64,000 bases of DNA. Source: Agelaius tricolor. Lineage: Eukaryota > Chordata > Aves > Passeriformes > Icteridae. Each line of letters begins with the position of its first letter. Position 1 is the first letter of the stretch. The notes below the pieces were generated by a model. The model saw only the letters and a list, made by a program, of their open reading frames with translations, did no database searches and was not told the origin of the DNA. The translations under genes and the position numbers were made by a program. Positions 45,326 through 57,298 of the stretch are shown here, piece after piece. The stretch covers positions 6,562,001 to 6,626,000 of the forward strand of contig JALJCS010000029.1 in the NCBI GenBank assembly GCA_023055355.1, read 5' to 3'.

Positions 45326-47021
45326 GTAAGTGTCCCCAGAGCCCCGCTGCCAGCAGCAAATGTCACCTCCCAGCAGGGACAAGGAGTCTCTGCAGACACC
45401 TCCCTCACCCTGTGGTCACTTAGGGCCCAGTCCCATTAGTGTCAGCGGTGTCACCCCAAGGTACAGCCTATGCCTGTGGTGAGGGTGGCTGCCAGCTCAG
45501 TGCAGCCTCAATACCCAGGGAAAACTCCCCCTTCTCACCTCACTGGGATCATATCCTGCCCTGGTGACATGAGGCAGCTGAGATGTGACAAGGTGATCCA
45601 TGTGCCTCAGCAGCAGAGCTGGGAAAGAACCCAGGATTGCCCTGCTTTGAAAAGGCACAAATAACAGAAAATTTGTGTGTGTGTGTGTGTGTGAACAACC
45701 TTCCCCTGGAATCAGCTCCTCACGTGACTGGCATTAAACAGCAGCAATTCCTTGTCCTCAGGTTTCCAGCTTTTGGCTGAACACACTAAAGGGACTTGAA
45801 AAGTGAGTGAGGGGTGTCTGGGCAGTCAGGTGGGAATTGATACAACCTGATGTGGTTCTCCTGCTGCTCTTTCTTCTCTGTAAGCACTCATGTAGCTTTA
45901 AAAGAGGAAGATCAAATGGATCCTTTCTTCTTTTCAGCTGGCATTTGTCATCAGGAGAGAGGCTCTCAACATGGCTTTGCAAGGAGCACATTCTCTCTCA
46001 TTCCACTTCCCAGATCAAACTGTTCAAAGTGAAAGTCTGAAGAGGATTGTTTTTCTTCCCTTTTTTCCTAGTTCTCCATCCCCAGCTCTCTCCATCTGTT
46101 GGTTCTGCCAGTCTGACTTAAATTCTGAGGGGCTCTCTGGGTTCCTCACAACATTTCCAGGAAAGCCTCAGAGGCAAAAACACACCCAAGGCAGAAGAGA
46201 TGCCACTTGAGGCAATTTCTGTGCCTGGAATGTAAAACCCAGCCATGCTTTTCCTCTCCTCCCATTTGGGTGGTGATGAGCAGCAGTCAGGGGAGCTCTC
46301 ACAGGAGGCAGCAATCCCACACCACCCTTTTGAGCACCCTGTGCTCTTGTTTTTGTAGGTTCAGAGCTCTATAGGACCATGGTTAAGGTGCTTTTCCATC
46401 ATCTTGGGAATCATTGGCTTGATGCAGCTGGAAAAATTGTTTTCTGTACATATGTGTACATACAGACATGCAGAATACATGCATTTGGGCACTTCTTTAC
46501 AATCCTAATTATACCCCCGTTATTCCCTTTTGTTTCTTATAAATTGCTGACAATATGTGCACATTTGGGTTGGGAGGAGGGGAAGGAATTACTTGAGTAA
46601 TTTTTAATTGCCTAAGAGGAGTAATTACTTTACTTTGCTTCAGTAATTAAGAATAACCAGGCCATGTGTGTCTTTTCCTAACACACAGGGGCTTTTTTTT
46701 TTTTAATTTTTTCATCTGCCTTTGTCAATTTATTTTCTGTATCTCCGGGTTTAGTTTTGCATAATTCCAGTTCCACGGTTTGTGACATGGGCAGGGCTCT
46801 AAATCAACACTGCTGTGCTTGAAATTAACCCTGGCTGATCAGGAGGGTTAAATGGGCAGGAAATTGGGCTTAAAACAAGCTCTGGTTGTGTCCCTTTCCT
46901 ACCTGCATTAATGGGGATTTTCCAGCCAGCATCTCCAGCTTCCACAAGCACAGACCCAGAACGTTGCTGTCACCTTTGGGTGTCACCTGTGGGGTCAAAC
47001 ATTGTCTCTGTCCCCCCCCAG
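45326..47021 (+). other. NECTIN1: Intron 4
   Basis: Contains a (TG)n run at about 45676-45694 and the AT-rich candidate element listed separately. Otherwise I see no repeat or exon. Confidence 0.8.
46380..46680. promoter_or_regulatory. AT-rich candidate element in intron 4
   Basis: Low-GC, repeat-free stretch with TAATTATACC, GAATTACTTGAGTAATTTTT, AATTGCCTAAGAGGAGTAATTAC and TTCAGTAATTAAG. It has a near-palindromic ATTACTTGAGTAAT core at about 46588. It may be a regulatory element or a splicing-relevant intronic block. Confidence 0.28.
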
Positions 47022-47173
47022 GCCAAACGGGACCCTGCCAGGGAGTGTGGAAATCCAGAACAACACCATCTACTTCAAAGGGCCCGTGTCCTACAGCGTG
47101 GCTGGCACCTACGTCTGCGAGGCCACCAACGCCATCGGGACACGCTCGGGCCTGGTGGAGGTCAATGTCACAG
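47022..47173 (+). CDS. NECTIN1: NECTIN1 exon 5: second half of second IgC2 domain
   Basis: This 152-bp exon enters in phase 2 and leaves in phase 1, completing the membrane-proximal C2-type domain opened by the previous coding exon. It reads PNGTLPGSVEI, then NNTIYFKGPVSYSVAGTY, then VCEATNAIGTRSG and VEVNVT. The second domain cysteine is at 47116. Sequons NGT, NNT and NVT are predicted glycosylation sites. The acceptor is a C-run followed by CAG, ending at 47021, and the donor is GTAGGA at 47174, slightly weaker than the other donors. In mammals the end of this exon is the point where secreted and alternative-tail isoforms diverge. I could not identify alternative tail exons here. A solo LTR starts only 73 bp downstream. 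Confidence 0.96.
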
Positions 47174-47246
47174 GTAGGACAGCACCTGGGCTGCTCTGCA
47201 GCATGGGAAAAAATGGTGGGGAGGGAGACAAAGGTGTGAGCAGTTC

Positions 47247-47617
47247 TGTGTTCACAGGGGTCTGAGGATGAGGGGAGAGACCAGGATCTGACTCCATGTT
47301 TCAGAAGGCTGATTTATTAGTTTATGATATATATTATATTAAAACTGTACTAAAAGAATAGAAGAAAGGATTTCATCAGAAGGCTGGCTAAGAATAGAAA
47401 AGGAATGAAATGATAACAAAAGTTTGTGTCTCGGACAGAGAGTCCGAGCCAGCTGGGCTGTGATTGGCCATTAATGAGAAACAACCACATGAGCCCAATC
47501 CCAGATGCACCTGTTGCATTCCAGAGCAGCAGATAACCATTGTTTGCATTTTGTTCCTGAGGCCTCTCAGCTTCTCAGGAGAAAAAAATCCTAAAGACAA
47601 AAAATGTGTCTGTAACA
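47247..47617 (-). mobile_element. Solo retroviral LTR just after exon 5
   Basis: This is a 371-bp copy of the LTR family also present at 43917-44302, in the same orientation. Flanking hexamers CAGTTC (47241-47246) and CAGCTC (47618-47623) differ at one base and are a plausible decayed 6-bp target-site duplication. Different flanks from the other copy show two independent insertions rather than the two ends of one provirus. It starts 73 bp after the exon 5 donor, in intron 5. Confidence 0.88.
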
Positions 47618-48699
47618 CAGCTCCATCTCCTCAGTCACTGTCTCCCTTTGAGGGTGGGAATCTCCTGAGGGAAATGGGGCAGTGGAGTTCTTGGCTTGGT
47701 GCTGGTGTTGCACTGCTTTACTGTGGGTTTTCTCTTCTCCTCTCATGGCCTTTTTTCTTTCTTACACCAATTCAGTTTGTTCTCCCCTCGTCTTCTGCTT
47801 TGGATTCAGAGAGGTTGTTGTACATGTTAACAGCAGAGGCACATCAGGGGATATTGATCAGAACAAGGGGCAGGATGAGGATGTGGACTGCCAGAAAGGC
47901 AGGAGATGGATGAGTCACTTGTCCACGATGGTGTTTGGTGTTCCTGATGTTGGGCAATTCTCATGATTCTTCATTTGAGCTCCTTGCAGAGCAGTTCTTG
48001 CTCTGTGAACTCACTCACCCGCCTGCCAGGGATCCCTGTGGGTGCTGGAGGAGCTTTGGGCTCCAGGGAGGAACAACATCCCAGGCTGCAGGCAGTGGGA
48101 AGTGATGCTGTGATGTCCCAGGAGACAGAAGGGATCTGAGGGCCTGCAAAGCACTGTGGCCACAGGAGGGAGGGAAAGACATGTGGGCAAGCTGAGGGAG
48201 TGTCAGGGAGAGAAAGTCATGTCAAGAAATAGCTTCAAGAGAAGAAATAACATATGGCAGTAACCTGATTTCTGAAAGTCAGAGTGACATTGTGAGACAT
48301 CACTGAGGGGAAAAGTGGCTGGGGGTGCTTTGAGAGCAGGAAAGGGACATTTATCCAATTCCTTTGGGGCAAAAGGAGCCATTTGCGTTATCAGGAGGGC
48401 TGGAAATGCCTCTTGGAGCAGTGAGGTGGGGCACAGCCACACTGCAGCGAGCTCTGGTCTGCAGAGAGCCCGGACAGGGTGGGCAGGAGGTGAATGAGGT
48501 GCACTGGGGGCTTCCAAGGCACGGGAAACACAGAACAGGCTCCCAGCGCTGTCACCTCCTGCTCTGCCCAGCCCAGGGCAGTCAGAGCCTCTCCTGCCAC
48601 CCCAGTCCTTGGGGAGCTGTCTGACCTGAGGGTGATGAAACCCCAGCCCCCTCCACCAGCTTCCTCTGCTGGAAAACGCTGAGCAAGCACAGAGCCGAG

Positions 48700-48890
48700 T
48701 CTGGGACAGCTAAAATTAGCAATAACTCCGTGTTTGGCACCTCAGCTCCCCTCTCTGTAACTTGGGCAAACCAGGCTAAGCTTCCTCTATCCAAGTGCTT
48801 GGAGGTCAATGGATGGGATGTGCTAATTAGATGCTAATTACCCGGTATTTGTTTATGATCGTTATCACCGGAGCAGGCCTTTCATTCACA
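48700..48890. promoter_or_regulatory. Candidate element with paired TAAT sites, intron 5
   Basis: GTGCTAATTAGATGCTAATT has two GCTAATTA cores 11 bp apart, in the same helical phase. It is followed by ACCCGGTATTTGTTTATGAT (a forkhead-like TGTTTA) and CGTTATCACC (a GATA-like core). The block is repeat-free. Confidence 0.3.
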
Positions 48891-50407
48891 CCTCGTGTCC
48901 TGGATCCCTGCCTGCTGAGCTGCTCCTGGTACAGCCATTTCTATGGGGGCTGTTTCTTGTGCCAGGGAAAGGCACTGGAAGAACAAAACCCTTTGTGCCC
49001 GGCCCTGCCCAAGCACCCAAAACCAGGGCAAGGTCATGGCCACAATCAGCTGCTGAGGAGTTGTCACCTCGGTGTTCCTGGGGCAGTGCCTGGTACAAGC
49101 TGAGCTGACTCCCTTTGGCAGCAGAAATCCGTCCCACACAGTGTCCAGAACCTTGGGGCACGTTTGAAACAGTGAGCAGAGCTTAAAAACCTCCAAGGTC
49201 AGCCCCCAGACACAGAAGGAGGTGGAGCAGGGACTGAAGAAGACTTTGAGAGTGACAGGCTCTCACTTTCCATCCCTCCATAGCCTCTGTGTCCATTTCT
49301 TGCTGTCATCCTGCCTGTCCAGCCACCCCTTATCATTTGGGGTGTCAGCACAGCAGGCACAGCTCTCTCTTCGTGTTTCCTGCCTGTTTTTGATGTGTCT
49401 GAGCACCACAGTGGCACTGAAGGTGGCTGCACCAGCTCACCTGCACAGGCTCCTCCAGACACGAGGGGCTGTGGATTCCCCCTCTGGAATTTGAAATTGT
49501 CTCTTTCCCAGGTGTTTTTACAAAGGACTGGAAAAGGGCATCATTCTCAGGCTCCAGCAGCACAGAGGAAACAGGGGCTGGCAGGGCTGGCAGGATTTTT
49601 GGGGTTGTGTTGGTGTCTGCCTGCCTGCAATCTCAGCTGGTTCCCAAAGGTCCTGGCAGTGGGGTTGAGGTTAAATGAGAGGGAATGAAGGGCACACCCA
49701 CAGCTGCCCTGTGAGGAGGGATTAACAGCCAGCCCCACAGGCCAGGCCTGCACCACATAGTAATAATAAAAAAAAATCCTTTAATAATTCATGGGATCTG
49801 AATATGTTTATCCAGCTCTCCCTGAGGAGCGATTAGGCCGGTGCTGGGGAGGGCTCACCCTCCTCACTCAGCTATTACAGGTACATTTGTTTGGGTCTTG
49901 CAGGCAATTTAGGGATTGTCAGTGGACCACGAAACCTCTTTCAAGAGCTGCATGCAATAAATGGAGTTCAATCTAGTGAGCAGCCAGCCTTGGGAGGGAA
50001 AAAAAAACAACACAGAAGGCTGATGCAGAGAAAAGCCTGCAGCAGCTTTTCCCCTTTCTGTCTCCCTGTTCTCCCCCCTTTTGCCACCCAAAATCTTCCC
50101 TCCAGGCCCCAGAGAGGAAAATGCAGGGCTGCTCCAGCCCCCTGATGGGGAGGGCAATTTGTTCAGAGGGAGAAGGCTGAATGCTTCTCTGAGAGTTATG
50201 GTGCATTAAAGAGATTGATAAGTGGAAATTTAATATTTTATTCCAGCAATCTGTTCCCCTAATAGCTTCTCCTGCCTTGCAGGACCTTTGTCAGTCGCAG
50301 GCAAGCCATGTAGTGTGACATGTAACTATTTATTGCAGGCACTGGGTGACAGAGTAAAAGGCTGTGCTTATGGACTGCACGTGTGTGGTGGTCCTGCAAA
50401 GAGAGCT

Positions 50408-50987
50408 GGCCATGGATATTCACCTGTGTGAGACAAATCTGCATCCTGGCCATGGATATTCACCTGTGTGATCCCAATCTGCATCCTGGCCATGGATATT
50501 CACCTGTGTGATCCCATTTGTGTCCTGGCCATGGATATTCACCTGTGATCCAAATCTGCATCCTAGCCATGGATATTCACCTGTGTGATCCCATCCTGGC
50601 CATGGACATTCACCTGTGTGATCCCATCCTGGCCATGGATATTCACCTGTGTGATCCAAATCTGCATCCTGGCCATGGATATTCACCTGTGTGATCCCAA
50701 TCTGCATCCTGGCCATGGATATTCATGTGTGTGATCCTGTTTTTATCCTGGTCATGGACATTCACACCTGTGTGACCCCAATGGACATTCACACCTGTGT
50801 GACCCCATTTTTGTCCTGCCCATGGACTTAAACACCTGTGTGATCCCATTGGAAATTCACACCTGTGTGATCCCATTTTTATCCTGCCCATGAATATTCA
50901 CACCTGTGTAATCCCAGTTTTGTCCTGCCCATGGATATTCAAACCTGTGTGATGCCATTTGCATCCTGGCTGTGGATATTCCCACCT
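50408..50987. repeat. Minisatellite, 26-40 bp unit, intron 5
   Basis: Units of CCATGGATATTCACCTGTGT and GATCCCAATCTGCATCCTGG, about 15 copies, degenerating toward the 3' end. Confidence 0.93.
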
Positions 50988-53925
50988 AGACTCCCAATTT
51001 TCAGCCTGGCCATGGAAATGGTTTTCCCAAAGCTGCGTGCACAGGGCAGGATGAAAAAGGGAATTTTGGGAAATGGGAATTCCTGCACAGGGCAGGAATA
51101 AAGCATTTGCATGTAGGAATTCATGAGCATGGGCTCTTCTGAGTGCAGCAGAGCGTGGCCACACACTGGCCCTGTGCAGGGAACATTCACCCACTTGTGC
51201 ACTGGCTCCAGCCAGAGGAAGCACAAGGAGAAAGGGAAAAAAAATGGCAAATGGACCTTTGGAGGAGACTCACAGAGCTGGGGGAGCAGGGAGAGCCTGT
51301 GCCAGCAGCTTTGCAGCCCTGGCCTTGGATCTGCTACAGGCTGGGGGGGAGGAAAAGCTGGCAGGGGTTGCTGACCCCCCCTGCCTGGCTCCCAGCAGGG
51401 AGTTATTTACACACCAGCAGCGCTCTCGTCCCAGCAAGGTCACTGCAAACAGCCCTGGGGCTCGCTGGAGCTGCTGCCACAGCACCAGGCTGGGAAAAGC
51501 CCTTTCTGGGAAGTCCTAAATGCCAATTCCTGCAGCAGGTGCTCCCAAAGCCAGGCAGATTCAGGTGGGAGGATGCTGGGGAGGGCAAAGAGGAGCAAGC
51601 CCCGAGGAGGGGGCGTCTGGCTGATGCTAATCCTGCAGAGTGGCTGTGCATCCTGTCTGGTGGCATCTGTGCCAGCTGCCCCCACGGCAGCAGGGCTTGA
51701 CTGACAGGGGATAGGTGACCTGAGAGAGAGATTAAGGCCTAAGACACGTTTGGCATCTGGCCCAAGAGCTGTCACACTCTGAAAGGCCGGGGGCAGCTGC
51801 TGAACTGCTGGATTAGCTGCCAGTGGTTGTTCCATCCCCACCCGCCCTGCAGGAACCCCTGGGAGGGAGAGGAAGGCTTGGAAAGCTGGAGATGGACATG
51901 GCAGAGGTGCAGGGGGGAGGGAGAAGGTCAGCAGTGCTCTGGGCTTCTCAAATTGCAGCTTTGTCCCGAGGTTTCTCCTTATCTTCCCTCGTGTACATAA
52001 CTTAGCACACGAGCAAAGTCCTGGGATAATTTGGTGTGGGCTGTTCCAGCAGGGAAAGTTTGCCATCAGCAATCTGGCTCCTGAACAAACCCTGCAGGGT
52101 CATTTCTGTGTTTGCTGAGGCCATCTGGGAACTGGGGAGCCCTGTGAATACGTTGGAATTGGGGTTCCTGTTCCTCCCTGGAGCTGCTGTTCACGTTGTG
52201 TGGATGTTTGGTTTTCCAAAGCAAAAGGAAATCCAGAGTCTTCCTCTGGAAGAGCTTGGGCTGACACACGTCCAGCAGATAATTCCTCATGGAGTTTGAC
52301 ATTTTCTTCAGTGCCTGTGGCTACAGAGAGAATTTGGGCTGGTGCTGCTTTTTCCCTTGGTCCTTAGGATTGAGGGGAAAAGGATGGTAATGGGGCTTAA
52401 AGGAAAAACATGGCCACAGGAAGCAGTCTTTTAAAATATCCCAGCAGATGAGCAGAAGAGCTTTTGAAAGCTGATTTCCAGTGGATCTGCATATCACAGA
52501 AGAATTACTGGGTGTCTAAAAATACCCTTTTTCTGATCTGGGCTCTTCCTGCTCCTGGGAACAGCCTCCTGTCCCTCTGGGTTCTCTGATGTCTAATGAG
52601 GTTTGGCTCCCACCTCTACCAAGGATCCCGCTCCAGCCATCTCCAGGAGCTTTCTGATAGGGACAATTTCAGCTCCTTCTGTCACACAGCACTAAAATTG
52701 GCCAGCAGGTTCAAACAAGCAGCAGATAAAGGATTGATGGACAGGTGTGATGATTTGCATGCGCCTCATTTTTATTGAAAAACAGCCATTAGGAAAAAGA
52801 TGGGATTCTTTCAAACCTCTGCTTTTGAAGCCACTCTTGTGATGGGGAAGGTTTGGGGAAGTTTGTGGCCTCATTGCTCAGCCCTGGGCTGCTGCAGGAA
52901 GAGGGCAGGAGATGCCTGGAGCCTTGCAAAGGGATCAAAGGGAACCTGTGGGCTGGGCCAGGTGCCAGGCTGAGCCCGGGCTGAGCTCCTGTCTCTCTGC
53001 CTGCTCTCCCAGCTGCTGTCCCCAAGGTCTGGCTGCTGGCACGGGGACAGGAAGCTGGGCTGAATGCAACAGCTGGCAGAGCTGGGCACGGGCAGATAGT
53101 GTTGCTGCTTTAATTCCTATTCATACAGCACTCCCTCTTTTTATAAGGGCTGGGGGGTGGCAGGGGGGGAGGCTTTTCATGCTGGCATTAAAGCCTGGCT
53201 TGTTCCCCCTCCCTCGGCTCCGCTGTCTCCTGTTTCTCCAGGCTGCTTTTCACAGGGGCTTTAATTCTCTCCAGACTCTTCCTAATGGATTTTTCACATG
53301 GGGCCTCCGAGCAGGCTCAGGGTTCCAGAAATTTCACGCCCCCCCCCCCCCCCCATCTTGGACACAAAAAAAGGGGATTCCTTTTCCCACACTTCCCCCT
53401 CTCCCCTTGGCGCTGCTCTGTTTGAAACGGGGTGGGTCCCAGTTTGAGGGATTGCTGGATATCCTGGTGGCCAATGGATCTGGATGCGGGGACAGGTGAC
53501 ACGCTGGTCCTCGCTCACCACGTGCCAGTGCCGAGGCACCTTGTCCCAGGGCACAGCCCCTCCTTCCCGCCCGGGAACAGGGAAGGGCCCCCCTGCTCCG
53601 GAGCCAGCGCGGGTCTGTGCCGCCATCCAGTGGCAGTGCCGGGCTCTGGAGGGGCCGGACCCCCTCCTCCCCCGACACCGACCCACCCCAGGGTCACCCC
53701 CTGATCCTCAGAGCCCCCCCTGGCCCGGTGCTGGAGGGAGGATGAGGAGGGAGGTGCTCTGTGGGTGAGGAGGGGGTGATTTGATCTTCCCCCTGTCGTC
53801 CTTCTTTCTTTCTTTATCCCTGCCCACAGTCTGGGTTTGTTTTTTCTGGCATGGGAATGGAGGGTGGGGATGGGATGAGGGGAGAAAATAGATCCTTGAC
53901 TGAGGAACGTGTGAAATCCACCAGG
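50988..53925. other. Intron 5 middle, nothing specific
   Basis: Chance frames; a C16 run near 53.34 kb. No exon recognised. Confidence 0.5.
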
Positions 53926-54436
53926 GATGGATGGATGAATGGATGGATGGATGGACGGACAGACACAGGGATGGATGGATGGATGGATGGATGGATGGAT
54001 GGATGGATGGATGGATGGAGGACACAGGGATGGATGATGGATGGATGGACGGACACAGGGATGGATGGATGGATGATGGATGGATGGATGGATGGAGGAC
54101 ACAGGGATGGATGATGGATGGATGGATGGATGGATGGATGATGGATGGATGGATGGATGGGTGGATGGATGGATGGATGGATGGATGGATGGATGGATGA
54201 TGGATGGATGGATGGATGATGGATGGATGGATGATGGATGATGGATGGATGGATGGGTGGATGGATGGATGGATGATGGATGATGGATGGACAGACACAG
54301 GGATGGATGGATGGATGGATGGATGGATGGATGGATGGATGATGGATGGATGGATGGATGGATGGATGGATGGATGGAGGGATGGATGGATGATGGATGA
54401 TGGATGATGGATGGACAGACACAGGGATGGATGGAT
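53926..54436. repeat. (GGAT)n microsatellite, intron 5
   Basis: About 500 bp of ATGG/GGAT tetramers with interspersed GATGATGGATG and GGACAGACACAGGGATGG blocks. The frames MDGWMDGW (+) and HPSIHPSI (-) are artefacts. Confidence 0.97.
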
Positions 54437-56756
54437 GTGTTCCTGCTCATGTCCATGGCATTGTCAGTGCCATGGGGGTGGCGAGTGCTGCCTCAGGGGT
54501 GGGCAGCACAAAGGGCAGGAAAAAAATAAATATCTGCTGAGAAAGGTAGGAAAACATCCCCCCTTTTCCCTTCACACATCCAGCCTGGGCTGTCAATGAG
54601 GCTTTTACCAGGAAAGTGGGCCAAGCTCCTTTAGAAATCAAGCACAGCCTTCCCCTCTCAGATCTGCTCTCAGAGCTGGGAGGCAGAGGAATCTCTGAGG
54701 TTTGAGGGATCTGCACACCACATCTGGGTTTTTTTAGGGTGGGTTTTGGGACCTGTGGGGCCATGCACAGACTCAGCCTTGCTGTGGGGAACAGCAGGGT
54801 GTGAGGAGGCTTCAGAGCTGTGGGAAAATGAAACATTGAGCCCATGGGGACTTGCTTGGCTTCCCCTGCTCCCACTCAGCCTCCAGGCCTCCCCTGCTCC
54901 GTGCACAGCTTTGGGAACTGGGCACCACAGAGGCTGGGACAGCGAGGAGCAGCCCCAGGGGGTGGCTTGGGCAGGGGTAGAGGGAACAGCGTGGATGTTG
55001 TGTGGTTGAAGCTGAGCCCTCAGCAGGCAGGACCACGAGGGGATGGACGTGACTGTCCCTGGCTTGCCTGCAGAGAGGTTCTGCATTAAGCAGCTGGCTG
55101 GGACAGGCCTTCTGTTGATGCAACATGTGGCTTTGGCTTTCCCCAGCCCAGCCCTGGCTCCCCGTGCTGCAAGACATGCCCTTGCTGCTTCTCTAAGGCT
55201 GTCCTTGGGAAAAAACTGCTGGCTCCTGCCTGCACAGCATCCTGCTCCTCATTCTGGCTGCAGCAGGGACCCTCCATCTGTCCCCCAGCCCACTCTGCCC
55301 AGTGGGCTGCTCTCTGTGTGGGTTCAGCCTCGGGAGGCTCTGCTCCAGGCAAGTCAGCACTGCAGAAACCAAGATGCTGTTGTCGGGTGGATGTTTCAGG
55401 AAAGGCAGGAATTAATCATCTTCCAGGCACCAAAAAAAAAACCCTAAAACATTTATGGCTCAGGCCAGCAATTGCTCGAATTCAGTGCCCTTGTCCAAAA
55501 CCTGCAGCTGTTGCAGTGCCTTCACCTGGGGGAAGCTCCTTTGTCCCTTCTCCCTCAGTGGCTGGGCAAAGCTGTGCCAGCAGGGAATGGAGGGGGGTGG
55601 GCAGCAGTCACTGCCTCTCACCCCTTTGGAATCTGCTGCCTGTGAGCCCCCCACAACCCTGGCTGTGCTCAGGGATGCTGCCTTTGCTGCTGGCTCTGCA
55701 CCTCTCCTTGGCTGCTGGGGGAAGAAGTGAAGGCCAGGAGGCTCCAGGGTTGGCAGAGAGGCCTTGCAGGTGGGAAAAGCACTGGGAGAGGTCTCATATG
55801 TAAAAACAAGGCTGCCACAGGGCATTAAGAGGGCACCTGCTGCCTGAATTAGGAGGCAGAGAAGGGCTGAGACAGCCATGTGGTGTCTGATGCCTGCTGG
55901 ACACGGATGCTCAACAGGCTCTGAGCCCAGCCAGGGGCTGTACCTGTGCCCAGGAAGGTTGATTGAAGTCCTGGCTCAAACTTTATCTGTGCCAAAGTGT
56001 AGGTGTTGAACTGCATGAAAGAGAACAGAGCTGCTTTCTCATCTCTTTCCTCTACCTCCTTTTGAGTTTTTTTTTTTTTTTAAATAGGTCAGGGTAGGAG
56101 CAAGATTAGCAGGAGGAGTGGCACTGTGCTGGCCAGGGAAGGGGAAGAAGCAGTGGGAGGGCTGTGTCCTCATGCTGCAGGGTCAGCACAATGGGTCAGG
56201 AGCCAGCAGGGCTCTGAGCAGCCACAGGGCACCTGTGGGTGGGGGATCACAAGGTGCTGCTGCCTCGGTTCTAATCTGGGCTGGGCTGGGAGCAGAGGGG
56301 AGCAGAGCTGGTGGGTCCAACGTGGCGCCTGCCTATGCCCACCCTCGGGTGGGGTTTGGGGTTTGCTCCCTGTCAGGAGCACTCTCAGGGGAGCTGGAAT
56401 TCTGTCAGCTGGTAAAACGCAGCGCGTCCGGACTCAAGACTCGGGTCTGGTGGGATCTGAGCACGCCTGGAGGCACCAGGAGGGCTGGGGAGGGTAAAAC
56501 CACTGCTTCCAGCCTGCTGGGCTCCTGCATGAGGCTTGGCCAGCTTGGCACGGCACCTTCCCCTTGCTGAGGCAGAGCTGACCCCGTGAGGACGCCCCTC
56601 TTCCCCTTTCCCCAGTTTTTCCCTTCCCTGTTCCTTACCCTCATCTTCCCACCCCCTCACCCCCCGCCCCAAACTGGCAATGAGAGCATGGAGGGGAGGG
56701 CGCGTTTCCGCATGGTTTGACACTGTTCCCCCTTCCATCTGTCTTTTCCTACCCAG
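54437..56756. other. Intron 5 3' part, nothing specific
   Basis: Ordinary intronic sequence ending in a C/T-rich tract and the TACCCAG acceptor of the last coding exon. Confidence 0.5.
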
Positions 56757-57298
56757 AATTTCCCTACACCCCGTCTCCAATCGATGATCACAAATCCATG
56801 GTGCAGCCGAACATCCCCACACCGGTGATTGGGGGCATAGTGGGAGGCGTCTCGCTGGTCCTGCTGGTGGCCGTGGTGCTCTTTGTGGTACTCCGGCGCC
56901 GGCGTCACACCTTCAAGGGTGACTACAGCACAAAGAAGCACGTGTACGGCAACGGCTACAGCAAGGCCGGCATCCCTCAGCACCACCCCCCCATGGCCCA
57001 GAACCTGCAGTACCCCGACGACTCGGACGACGAGAAGAAGCCGGGCCCCTTGGGCGGCAGCACCTACGAGGACGAGGATGAGGATGCGGGAGGAGAGCGC
57101 AAGCTGGGCGGCCCCAAAGCCTACGAGGAGGATGCCAAGAGGCCTTACTTCACCGTGGACGAGGGCGAGGCCCACCCCGAACCTTACGACGAGAGGACAC
57201 TCGGCTTCCAGTACGACCCCGAGCAGCTCGACCTGGCCGAGAACATGGTGTCGCAGAACGACGGCTCTTTTATTTCCAAAAAGGAGTGGTACGTGTAG
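56757..57298 (+). CDS. NECTIN1: NECTIN1 last coding exon: stalk, transmembrane helix, cytoplasmic tail
   Basis: The exon completes nectin-1. It begins in phase 1 as EFPYTPSP, a short extracellular stalk. A 22-residue transmembrane helix (codons 56828-56893, IGGIVGG then LVLLVAVVLFVVL) follows, then an RRRR stop-transfer. The cytoplasmic tail includes HTFKGDYSTKKHVYGNGY, the proline/histidine-rich HHPPMAQNLQYPDD, an acidic run (YEDEDEDAGG) and RPYFTVDE. It ends with LDLAENMVSQNDGSFISKK and the C-terminal EWYV, which in nectins binds the PDZ domain of afadin and links the protein to actin. The stop TAG is at 57296-57298. The acidic run is shorter and more Asp-rich than the long Glu run I recall in human nectin-1. 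The five exons give 487 residues, so with a signal peptide exon of roughly 27-30 residues the total would be close to the human 517. The tail identifies nectin-1 rather than nectin-2, -3 or -4. Confidence 0.97.

Larger units (their letters stand above)
47174..56756 (+). other. NECTIN1: Intron 5
   Basis: Holds a solo LTR, a candidate element near 48.8 kb, two tandem arrays (50.4 and 53.9 kb) and a 16-C run at 53339-53354. In mammals alternative terminal exons for other nectin-1 isoforms exist. I searched the frames for a hydrophobic helix followed by basic residues and saw none I would support. Confidence 0.8.

Noticed and set aside
43917..47617. The two LTRs as the ends of a single provirus
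   Set aside because: The sequence between them is NECTIN1 exons 3-5 and introns, and each LTR has its own different flanking hexamer.
53515..54456. 313-codon His/Pro/Ser/Ile frame
   Set aside because: Translation of the (GGAT)n microsatellite.
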